Assembly (NCBI GenBank): GCA_039925965.1
Contig: JBDSXW010000010.1
Location: forward strand, 22,291-86,290
DNA: 64,000 nt
Reading direction: 5' to 3'
Origin: JAZKFT01 sp039925965
GTDB taxonomy: Bacteria > Bacteroidota > Bacteroidia > Chitinophagales > Chitinophagaceae
Below are positions 14,571 through 22,825 of this stretch, in pieces; the first letter of the stretch is position 1; each line of letters starts with the position of its first letter. The translations under genes and the position numbers were made by a program. The notes under the pieces are model-generated. The model worked only from the letters and a program-made list of their open reading frames with translations. It searched no databases and was not told the origin of the DNA.

Positions 14571-17500
14571 TTATTTCACCGTAACCCTTACCCCCTCGCT
14601 ATGGCTGGTAAATTCTGGTGCGTACATGCATTGAATGCTCGTGATGCCGTTGCTGAAATTACCGCTATGCGTTACCGTTAGCGGGTACTCAAATACATAA
14701 GTGCCCTTGTTCAGGTAGCTGAAGAAAAAATTGGTGCTGGCATCTTTGGTGCTTTCGTAGTAACCCAACCCATCCTGGTATTTGTATTGGCTTAAAACAT
14801 TTACCGGCTCCATGCAGGCCGCCCGCATATCCTTCATGTGTACGTATTCCATATTGCGGTCTACGCGTAACTCGATGCGGACTTTTACTTTGTCCCCGAT
14901 CTTGATAATGTCGCCGTCATTTACCGGTGTGAGTACAGGGCCGCGGTCGCTGTTCTTTTCTACAAATAATTTCTTCACCAACGATAACGGCGTTGCGGCC
15001 ATCGTGATCTTATCGAGGTTTTCGAAATACTGCCAGTATACGGCACCCCAACTGGTGGTTGATTGGTTGGCTTGTTGATTGGTTGATTGGTTGGACGTCG
15101 TCATTTTGACGGAGATGTTGCCCATATTCGGTTTGACGTCTTTTCCATCAATACGGGTTTTGATGTAACCAGTACCGGCTTCGGCCTTGATATTATTGTC
15201 ATTGCTGCTGATGGTGTAGTCGCCCAGTTTTATGGTGACTGTTTTTTCAACATTCAACCAGTTGCTGCCTTGCAATAAAAGTGCATAGCAGGCTTCGGCT
15301 GTGGCTTTCGTGGTCTTCCAGTTTTGGGTTTGCTTTTGTTTGAGCAACCAGGTTTTAAGATCGTTGACCGTATTAGCATTGTTTTCGATTTCGCTAAATG
15401 CTTCAATCAGCAATGAATGGCTTTCAATCGGCGCCTGGTACCAGTAATAACCACCAGTGTTGAACTCTTTCCAGTACATGCCAAACTCTTCGTTGGTAAT
15501 GCTGTTTTCCCGCAGTGATTTCAAAATAGCGGTTGGCGTTTTTGAATCCGCTTTGCGGTGAAGCGCCAAAGCAATCATTCCCTGGTCGTACTTGCTGTTT
15601 TGCAGCCAGTATTGCTGGCTTTGTTTGGTGTAGTAATCCACGGCAGTTTTAGATGCATCTGCGATGGGATATTCCGAAAAGAAACTACGCATGTACAGGT
15701 ATTGAATAGCAATAGACGAGAGGTTGTTCTTCTTCAAATCCACATTATATTTTATCAACCAGTCATAATCTTCTTTGATCCTTGCATCGAGGTACGGAAT
15801 GGCTTTTGCGATAATCGCCTGCAAAGCATCTTTCTGAGCGGCCGGCCACGCTTCCAGTTTGCGCAGGTGGCCCATGGAGGTAATAATATACTGTGTCATG
15901 TACCGATCATCAGGTCCGCCTTTGAACCACATAAAGCCACCATTGCCGGTTTGCATATCTGCTACTTTAGCAATGGCTTTGGTAGCTTCCTGGCTCATTT
16001 TTACCAGGTCAAAAAGCAGAGCGATATTTTTCTTTTGCTTGCTTTCATTTTGCGCATCTATTACCCATGGGGTTTCTTCCAGCAGCGCCAGTTTAAGTTC
16101 CTGGTTCTTTTCGAGGTTGCTCATTAAGGCGGCGGTATCGCTGGTCTTCCATTTTTCAAATACCGCTTTTATTTTAGGCATGCTGTTAGCGATTTTGGTA
16201 GCCAGGGCGTTTGCATAAAAACGGTTGAAATTTTGCTCGGCACATTCATACGGATACTCCATTAAGTATGGCAGGGCCTGCACCGCATACCAAACGGGAT
16301 TGCTGGTAAATTCTACCGTTACGGCCTGGGTTGTAAGCGTGTTGCTGCTGGCACTGTTGATCAGCTTTTCGAACTTAAAATTCTTCTGTTCGGTATTGCG
16401 CATATTGATCGGAAGGCTCTCAGTTACCAGCATGCGGTTGGTTAAAACCGGGGCGGCACTTTCTTCGCCATCGCTTACGGCTCCAGCTTTTGCAACAATG
16501 CGATAGGTGAGTGCACTGCCGAAGTTGAATGGAACTTCTACCGGAAATTTGATCGCGATACTCTGCCCTGCGGCAGCCGTAAAGTTTTGCAGCGGCATGC
16601 TGTTTTTAAATAGCCCATCAACTGGCTTATTGGTAGCGGCATCAAACAATTGCAGTTGTGCCTGGCCGTTGAGTTCTTTATCGGTGAGGTTGATCACTTT
16701 GGTGCTGAGGTCCAGTTTGTCGCCTTCCCTGAAAAACCTTGGGGCATTGGGTTGTACCATCAGGTCTTTTTGGGTGATGGTAGTCTTGCTGGCCATACCA
16801 GTTGCCAGGTCTTTAGTGTGCGCCAGGGTTTGGATTTTCCATTTGGTTAATGCCTCGGGGATGGTAAAGCTGAACTCTATATTGCCTTCAGCATCGGTGT
16901 GCAGATCGGGGAAGAAGAAGGCGGTTTCCTGAAGGTTGGTGCGTACCTGAACGGAGGAGAGGTCTTCCTTTGGAACTTCTTTGTCGAGGTGATCTGCAGC
17001 GCCATCATTATCCGTATCATTTTTCGGGAATTTGGTATGCAATGGTGCACTTTCTTGTTCTGTTGCTGCATTTCCATCAGCGGCCATCGATTTCATTGCC
17101 ATTGGTAACGCCCTCATATCCATTTCCATGTCACCTTTCCGTGGCATACTCATATGTCTGACACCGCCCCTGTAACTACCGCCGCCAATACTCATTAATT
17201 GGTCATAAGTTTTTTCAAAATAGCCCCTGTTTTCACCGCCATAATACCTCTCGCTGCTGGAAACCTGACTAAAAGAAGTAGTTCCTTCCCAGCGGTTGTA
17301 GAAATAATAATTAGGCCAAACATTTATAGCATTCCAGCTATGCGGTTTAAACTGGTCCAGCGAAGCATCGTACATGCTGGCCAGCATTTCAGCGGCTATC
17401 TTTTCGCCTCTATAGCCTTTTATTTTTACCTTCCATTTTTCTTCCTGGCCCGGTAATAATTTATCCCGGAAGGTTTCAAAACTGATATCGAGTTGCTTGT

Positions 17501-20500
17501 TCGTCCAGGGAACGTTTATTTGCCATTGGGTGCTGTAAAAGCGGTTGTTCTTTACAAAAAACCTATTGACAGAATAGCCCCCACGATCCGCTTCGGCAAT
17601 AGGAAATTCTACAACCGATACCTGCTTATTCATCGTAATATATTCCACCTTGGTATTGGTTAAACCCTGAACACGGGAACCTGAACTTTTATCCGGCTTT
17701 ACCGTTTCCTGCACTACCCAAAGATTATCGGCACTTGTACCCGCAACAAATATTGCTTTTTCACCCGGTTCGCCCGTTCCCTTGATGGTGTGATCCCAGT
17801 CATATTCCTTTGAAGGGAGCCTATTCGTTTTCAAGTCGTACAACTGTACATATTCTACCGCCTTCACTTCTTCACCATATTTATCTTTAGCTGTGGCTTC
17901 AATCAAATACCAACCGGAAGAAAATTTTTGATTTCTGATGTCGGATACCTGATTGGGCGCTGTTGTGATGGAAAGATTTGCCACGGCCGCGCCTTTGTTC
18001 CAGGTGCGGTAGTCGTCTTCGGTTTTGTACGGGTCGTAGGGAAATGTTTTGGCAAACTCGGACTGGCTCATCACAAATGTGTCTGGAACTGCCCAATATC
18101 TTTTACGAAGTAAACGATCGGCGTCCTGGAGTGGGGAGATTTTGATATCCGCCTTTGCTGGCTCAAATTCACCACTCATATTCTGGGTACGGATAGTGAT
18201 ATTTTTCAAACTATCCACCGGTAAAATGGTGCCGCCGGCAACTGCAATAGCTAACTGCAACGCCTTATAGCCAACGGTAACAGACTCAGTGCCGCTGCGG
18301 GTTTCGCCATTGATGTCGGTTACATCGGCTTCGATGGTATAATCGAATGTGGGGTCAAATTCTTTGCTTACACTCAGATCAGGGATTGCTTCAAAATTCA
18401 CATCGAATTTGCCCTCGGCATTGGTGCTGGTTTCACCATTTGTGATCTCCATTTTGCCATTGCCACTGGGCGGCCAGATGCCTCTTCTCCAAAATATCCA
18501 GGGGTACAGATAACGGGTATTTCGGTACACGCGATACTTCACGGCGGCACCATCAATATTGTTGCCAGCATAACCTTTGGCAGTACCGGTTACCTTGATG
18601 ATATCATTTACCCGATAGCTACCCTTCAACTTTTCATATTCCACCTGGAACTTAGGCCGCTTATATTCTTCGACACTAAAACTATAGGTAAAATTATTTT
18701 TTATACTTAAGGTAAAATTACCATTCAAGGTATTCTCCGGCAATTTAAACTGGCCAAAAATGGATCCATATTCGCTGGTCTTCAGTTTTACGCTGGTTAC
18801 TTTCTGGTAGTTGGCATTCTTCAATTCTACTTCTACCGAGTCCTTGGGTATAAACAGTTTGGATTTTCTGTTTTCGTAGTCTTTGGTAACGCCTATCGCC
18901 TTAAAATAAATAGTCTGTCCGGGCCTGTAGATGCTACGATCGCTAAAAAAGAAGTACCTGGTATTGGCATCCTCAAATTTTGCCGGATCTTTTTGAGTTG
19001 GATCGGCCACATTATCGCTATTGTAGCTGGCTGATTGCCCGAGATACATTTCGTCATCCATCGCCAGCCGATCGTTATTCCAGGTAATATCCAGCGATAC
19101 GCTCCGGTTTTGTTTGTCGGGTTCCAGTTTAAAGAAACCGTTTTTATCAGTCGTTTTCAACTCGCCTTTTGAGCGGATATATTTGCGGCTGTTGTAATCA
19201 TACAGACGATACCAGGCCTGGGCTTTAGCATTTGCCAACGGCTGACCTGTTTCGCGGTTCAGCACGTAATAGTCGGTGCCGCTGTGTACAAAACTGATAT
19301 TGCTTACATAGGCAAAAGCCACTGCCAGTGGGTTTCTACTCAGCGAAAATTGGTTATCCACGCTGCTTAAAATGGCGTACTTACCAGTGGGCAACGCATC
19401 AATCTTAACTTCTGTACTGTGTTGGCGGTAATCATCTTGTTTGGGTAAGGTTTGTTGCCAGGTTTTTAAAGCAGGAAGCGAAACCAGTTTGCTCCAATAG
19501 GCTTCGTTGTTGGTATAGATCGCCTCATCCAATGCTTTTTGAATATCATCGGTGATACTGATAACCCGAAAATTGAGCTGGTTGAAATTTTTATAATCGA
19601 TCAACGCCCGGAACGGCTGATCTGGTGTATTTGCTTTTTCCACCTGCATATTCACAGTGGGTTTCTTAATGCCATCCAGCATATTGATTGCGTTGATTCC
19701 ACCTTCGCTTTTTGGAAAAAGTTTGACCACCGTTTCTGCTATTTCCGCAGCAAGTTTAATCGCATATTTATCTTCCTGAGTTCCGCTGCCGGGCTTGTAA
19801 GCATTGCCTTTTGTATTCCACCATTGCGCCAGCAGGTAACCTGCCTGCATGGCTTCCGCATTTGTTTTATAGGTGGTGAAGATCTGTTCAAGTGTTTCCT
19901 TGTACAACCGCTCCTTGCCGCTGTTCGTGCCCTTACTATAGGTGTACTGAATGCGGCTGATATCAGCATCGATAAAAGCGGCCTTAGCTACGTCATCTTT
20001 ATGAAAGGCGAGTAGTTGCTGGTAGATCTGCACCGCCATCAACTCCAGGCTGCTGCTGTCTTTGCTTTCGTATTTGTATTTTATAAATATGGGTGCAGGT
20101 GAAACTGCGGCGGCATCCTTCAGTTCGAATGCATAAGCCGGTTTTGTAATATCCTGCTCATCACTTTTAAAATAATCAAGCGCCTTCCATGCCAGCAGGT
20201 CGAAGAGGGTGGGGCGCAATACCCGCATATTTCCCTTAATAATCACCGGGTCGTAAGGATCGAGTTTGGTGGCCTGTAACAGTTTTGGATTTGCGAGCGA
20301 CGCTTCATACAACGCCGCCACCTTTTTGTGAAAATCAGTGATGGTCCAGGTCTCGGGATCATCTTTCTTAAAATTTACCGTGTTGGTTCGCTGGTAGATC
20401 TGGTAACGCTTGTTCTGGAAATAATTATAGTAAAGATCGGCGGTAATGCTGTTGAATATTTGCCTTACCGGTTCTGCCGCAGTCAGCGTTTCGGTTTCCA

Positions 20501-20783
20501 GCGCATTCACATTTTTGATCCATTCATTTTCCTCGACCTGCATCACCAATTGGCTTTGCATAATAACGGCTTTTATCTGCTGGGCCTCCTTTTTTTCCGC
20601 TTTGGCTTTGGCGTAAATATTCCGCACTTCATCCAGTGCGCTTTTGGGGAGCCCTTTACTCTGAAAGGCGTCTACTTTTTTCCAGGCGCTATCGTAATTA
20701 AAACTTTTTTGTGCCATTATGGTATGTAAACTAAAAAAGGAAAGGATGAAAAAACCGATGCTGATGATTCTTTGATGGGTCAT
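14571..20783 (-). CDS. Alpha-2-macroglobulin family protein
   Basis: A 2070-residue exported giant protein. A signal peptide (MTHQRIISIGFFILSFFSLH to IMAQ) fixes the start at 20783; the frame extends 68 codons upstream but those translate a terminator and palindromes. The middle holds several macroglobulin (MG) beta domains, including YRPGQTIYFKAIGVTKDY (MG2-like). A thioester-type motif CAEQ occurs with Cys1514 in YPYECAEQNF, followed by the helical thioester-domain repeats, then a C-terminal receptor-like beta domain. Bacterial homologues are thought to trap proteases that reach the periplasm. There is no lipobox and no neighbouring pbpC gene, unlike the common proteobacterial arrangement. 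A repeat-encoded Asn/Gln/Ser/Thr-rich patch lies at 15054-15100. Confidence 0.92.
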   Translation of the reverse strand: MTHQRIISIGFFILSFFSLHTIMAQKSFNYDSAWKKVDAFQSKGLPKSALDEVRNIYAKAKAEKKEAQQIKAVIMQSQLVMQVEENEWIKNVNALETETLTAAEPVRQIFNSITADLYYNYFQNKRYQIYQRTNTVNFKKDDPETWTITDFHKKVAALYEASLANPKLLQATKLDPYDPVIIKGNMRVLRPTLFDLLAWKALDYFKSDEQDITKPAYAFELKDAAAVSPAPIFIKYKYESKDSSSLELMAVQIYQQLLAFHKDDVAKAAFIDADISRIQYTYSKGTNSGKERLYKETLEQIFTTYKTNAEAMQAGYLLAQWWNTKGNAYKPGSGTQEDKYAIKLAAEIAETVVKLFPKSEGGINAINMLDGIKKPTVNMQVEKANTPDQPFRALIDYKNFNQLNFRVISITDDIQKALDEAIYTNNEAYWSKLVSLPALKTWQQTLPKQDDYRQHSTEVKIDALPTGKYAILSSVDNQFSLSRNPLAVAFAYVSNISFVHSGTDYYVLNRETGQPLANAKAQAWYRLYDYNSRKYIRSKGELKTTDKNGFFKLEPDKQNRSVSLDITWNNDRLAMDDEMYLGQSASYNSDNVADPTQKDPAKFEDANTRYFFFSDRSIYRPGQTIYFKAIGVTKDYENRKSKLFIPKDSVEVELKNANYQKVTSVKLKTSEYGSIFGQFKLPENTLNGNFTLSIKNNFTYSFSVEEYKRPKFQVEYEKLKGSYRVNDIIKVTGTAKGYAGNNIDGAAVKYRVYRNTRYLYPWIFWRRGIWPPSGNGKMEITNGETSTNAEGKFDVNFEAIPDLSVSKEFDPTFDYTIEADVTDINGETRSGTESVTVGYKALQLAIAVAGGTILPVDSLKNITIRTQNMSGEFEPAKADIKISPLQDADRLLRKRYWAVPDTFVMSQSEFAKTFPYDPYKTEDDYRTWNKGAAVANLSITTAPNQVSDIRNQKFSSGWYLIEATAKDKYGEEVKAVEYVQLYDLKTNRLPSKEYDWDHTIKGTGEPGEKAIFVAGTSADNLWVVQETVKPDKSSGSRVQGLTNTKVEYITMNKQVSVVEFPIAEADRGGYSVNRFFVKNNRFYSTQWQINVPWTNKQLDISFETFRDKLLPGQEEKWKVKIKGYRGEKIAAEMLASMYDASLDQFKPHSWNAINVWPNYYFYNRWEGTTSFSQVSSSERYYGGENRGYFEKTYDQLMSIGGGSYRGGVRHMSMPRKGDMEMDMRALPMAMKSMAADGNAATEQESAPLHTKFPKNDTDNDGAADHLDKEVPKEDLSSVQVRTNLQETAFFFPDLHTDAEGNIEFSFTIPEALTKWKIQTLAHTKDLATGMASKTTITQKDLMVQPNAPRFFREGDKLDLSTKVINLTDKELNGQAQLQLFDAATNKPVDGLFKNSMPLQNFTAAAGQSIAIKFPVEVPFNFGSALTYRIVAKAGAVSDGEESAAPVLTNRMLVTESLPINMRNTEQKNFKFEKLINSASSNTLTTQAVTVEFTSNPVWYAVQALPYLMEYPYECAEQNFNRFYANALATKIANSMPKIKAVFEKWKTSDTAALMSNLEKNQELKLALLEETPWVIDAQNESKQKKNIALLFDLVKMSQEATKAIAKVADMQTGNGGFMWFKGGPDDRYMTQYIITSMGHLRKLEAWPAAQKDALQAIIAKAIPYLDARIKEDYDWLIKYNVDLKKNNLSSIAIQYLYMRSFFSEYPIADASKTAVDYYTKQSQQYWLQNSKYDQGMIALALHRKADSKTPTAILKSLRENSITNEEFGMYWKEFNTGGYYWYQAPIESHSLLIEAFSEIENNANTVNDLKTWLLKQKQTQNWKTTKATAEACYALLLQGSNWLNVEKTVTIKLGDYTISSNDNNIKAEAGTGYIKTRIDGKDVKPNMGNISVKMTTSNQSTNQQANQSTTSWGAVYWQYFENLDKITMAATPLSLVKKLFVEKNSDRGPVLTPVNDGDIIKIGDKVKVRIELRVDRNMEYVHMKDMRAACMEPVNVLSQYKYQDGLGYYESTKDASTNFFFSYLNKGTYVFEYPLTVTHSGNFSNGITSIQCMYAPEFTSHSEGVRVTVK

Positions 20784-20856
20784 GACCTGAATTTTGATGA
20801 CAAGATAAAAATTATGCGGTTGCCCCGATGCATTGTTTTGTGGCATTCCACAAGCA

Positions 20857-20889
20857 AAAAGACCGCCACGAATATAGTGGCGGTCTTTT
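20857..20889 (-). terminator. Terminator downstream of the 20997-21689 gene
   Basis: A perfect 13-bp stem (AAAAGACCGCCAC / GTGGCGGTCTTTT) with a 7-nt loop. Its A/T ends allow termination in either direction. It separates the macroglobulin gene from the upstream membrane protein gene. Confidence 0.9.
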
Positions 20890-20918
20890 AACAGATTGCC
20901 GCGAGGGTTGGGGTTAGC

Positions 20919-20981
20919 AGGGTTGCCAACCCTTAAAACGTTAGTTCTCAGATTTTTCGGGGCGAAGGGTTGGTAACCCTT
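20919..20981. repeat. Two AGGGTTGnCAACCCT-type palindromes
   Basis: AGGGTTGCCAACCCTT at 20919-20934 and AAGGGTTGGTAACCCTT at 20965-20981 are near-identical small palindromes 46 bp apart in direct orientation. They lie between the terminator and the end of the next gene. Confidence 0.65.
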
Positions 20982-20996
20982 AATCATGAACCCACC

Positions 20997-21689
20997 CTAC
21001 CCATTTTCCATCAACCATTTCAACTTTTCTCCATAATGTTTGGGCGTAGGGTTAATATTCCAGGCCACCACAAAATGACCATCCGGGACTTCTTTTACCA
21101 AATACGGGATATAGTTAGACCGCACAAAGAACCGGCGGAACTTCTGGCCAAATGTTGCTTTGGAAGTATCGGCTATTTCTTTTGCATGATTCATCAATTC
21201 AGGTGTAGCGGCGCCCGGGGGAAAGGAGAGTGCGAGGTAATTACGAACAACAGTGGTAGTGGTAACAACGCCGTTAATGTTGGACGTTCCTCTTGTGAAC
21301 GTGTACCCCTGCCACCAGTTGAAATTGATCTCCTTGCCTGATTTGGCATATACTTTTCCGTAGGCACAGCTCCAGTTGCAATTGCCCAACACGGCCGAAA
21401 CACTTGCGGGGCCATTCTTTTCCTGGTAGATGCCAAAGTCGGTGAAGAATTGCTGAATGGCTTTTGTGAGTTGCTTTTTGTAGTAAAAAAGACAGAACAA
21501 CAGGTAGATAATAAATGGTAAAAAGGCCAGCAGCGGATTGATAAACCCCAATATAATAAACACCGACCAGCCGATAATTACCAGCCAGGGTGTTTTTGAC
21601 GGGTAAATGTTTTTTGCATAGTTGTAAACAGCCCAAAAGCCTGCGCTGAAAAGAACGATAAAAATACTAATTGCGATGTACTGGGCCAT
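20997..21689 (-). CDS. Unknown membrane protein
   Basis: A 230-residue protein with two or three membrane segments near its N-terminus (about residues 3-22, 33-50 and 52-70) followed by a soluble domain of about 150 residues. I begin at MAQYIAISIF because the first helix follows at once; 28 extra upstream codons are open but not membrane-like. The soluble part contains NCNWSCAYGKVYAKSGKEIN and a Tyr/Thr-rich TRGTSNINGVVTTTTVVRNY strand. I do not recognise a family. It stands alone between terminators, with an unusual array of short dyads upstream at 21880-21988. Confidence 0.65.
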   Translation of the reverse strand: MAQYIAISIFIVLFSAGFWAVYNYAKNIYPSKTPWLVIIGWSVFIILGFINPLLAFLPFIIYLLFCLFYYKKQLTKAIQQFFTDFGIYQEKNGPASVSAVLGNCNWSCAYGKVYAKSGKEINFNWWQGYTFTRGTSNINGVVTTTTVVRNYLALSFPPGAATPELMNHAKEIADTSKATFGQKFRRFFVRSNYIPYLVKEVPDGHFVVAWNINPTPKHYGEKLKWLMENG

Positions 21690-21879
21690 GAGTAAGGAAT
21701 TGAGGCTACAAAGCAACGACCCGTTTTGAAAATGAGCGCTACCGGATCTCAATTTAAAGATGCCTGGTATCAATTGGCAGGAGTGTTGAGGCGCTTACAG
21801 CAAAAAAAAATCCCCTTTTGGATACCAATTTATTTCCGGCGATCCCCAGATTATAATCAAATCCAGCATTTTATCAAAC

Positions 21880-21988
21880 TGTGATCAAAATTCTTGTGAT
21901 AGATTTTTTATTCACAGAAAATTCTATCACAAACTTGTGATTATTATTCTTGTGATTAATTTTTTTATCACAGCAATGTTTATCACAA
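21880..21988. repeat. Array of eight TTGTGAT-type heptamers in ++--++-- order
   Basis: (T/C)TGTGAT occurs at 21880, 21894, 21935 and 21950. Its reverse complement occurs at 21911, 21926, 21967 and 21982 (the copy at 21911 is TTCACAG, one base off). The array is two tandem units of about 55 bp, each made of two forward and two reverse heptamers. TTGTGATAGA at 21894-21903 pairs perfectly with 21923-21932. It lies 191-299 bp upstream of the 20997-21689 gene, in a 397-bp gap holding no gene that I can see. Confidence 0.75.
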
Positions 21989-22035
21989 AATGACTCGTTC
22001 GGGGAAAATTGACAATTGTGGGTAGCAATAAAAAT

Positions 22036-22070
22036 TCCTTGAGCATGTTTAAATAAAAACACTCAAGGGA
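22036..22070 (-). terminator. Terminator of the DUF6526 gene
   Basis: CCTTGAG pairs with CTCAAGG, continued by TGTTT/AAACA after a two-base bulge. On the minus strand it is followed by a T-rich run. It starts 17 bp beyond the DUF6526 stop codon. Confidence 0.7.
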
Positions 22071-22086
22071 CCTAAATAACTTTTCG

Positions 22087-22515
22087 TTAAACCCGATGGT
22101 TGTCTTCCTTCCAATTTACAATGGACTGCTTAATGGTTTTGCTGTCCAGGTTCTCAGCGACGGCTTTTTTGGCCAGGGCCACAAATTCCTCGTCTGGTGC
22201 AAAACGCAGGGCAATGACTTGCCCCATCCGTAGTTTAGGGTCCAGTAATTTGCCGGTAAGCGCAAAGTGGCGGAGATTTTCTTCGGCACGGATGGCACGG
22301 TCCTGGGCTTTGAGGGCAAAAGACCGCGTATACCAGGTGATTAGAACAAGCGCTACGGCTACAATCACCAATGTTACCGCTCCCAGATGTAGATCCGCTT
22401 CGTGCCAGGAATGGTATAAATTCATGCCCGACCCAACCAGGATCAGCAACAGGAGAAAGAAAAGCAGGTAATGATACACTGGTACCATCCGGCCGTGGTT
22501 TTTGAAATTTTGCAT
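22087..22515 (-). CDS. DUF6526 family membrane protein
   Basis: A 142-residue protein that begins MQNFKNHGRMVPVYHYLLFF, the hallmark of DUF6526. I choose this start; the open frame runs 44 codons upstream without family similarity. Two transmembrane helices span about residues 13-32 and 46-66. The C-terminal cytoplasmic part is helical and charged (RAIRAEENLRHFALTGKLLD). Function is unknown. It is a single-gene unit divergent from thrS. Confidence 0.8.
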   Translation of the reverse strand: MQNFKNHGRMVPVYHYLLFFLLLLILVGSGMNLYHSWHEADLHLGAVTLVIVAVALVLITWYTRSFALKAQDRAIRAEENLRHFALTGKLLDPKLRMGQVIALRFAPDEEFVALAKKAVAENLDSKTIKQSIVNWKEDNHRV

Positions 22516-22825
22516 AAGATTTTTTAAGGTGGTGGAAATGGTAAAGATTGGGGATTTATGCGAGACCCCGATTTTAGAAATCCGCGGCAACGATCTAAGA
22601 AGCTTAACGATATCGTTCGCAATAATAAAACAGCCAACGGGTGCCACCGCTTGTTTTGCAGTTATATGGTGTAACGATCAGCCTAATGACTGAATGTCCC
22701 GATGACCTAATGACCAATTCAAGGATTTCGCCAATGAACGGTGTATTTTTTATGATGTGTGAAGGTTTAGTTTGCTAAATTCGCCGACTTATCAATTTTT
22801 TAAAAGCAGCAGGAATTAATTCAAG
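22516..22825. other. Intergenic region between DUF6526 gene and thrS
   Basis: There is no gene. A short degenerate repeat of TAATGAC-type words lies at 22682-22722. TAAATTCG at 22776-22783 resembles the TAnnTTTG box and could be the thrS -7 element, but no TTG at good spacing was seen. Confidence 0.4.

Noticed and set aside
20784..20987. N-terminal extension of the macroglobulin
   Set aside because: The extra 68 codons translate a terminator hairpin and two palindromes; a clear signal peptide begins at 20783.
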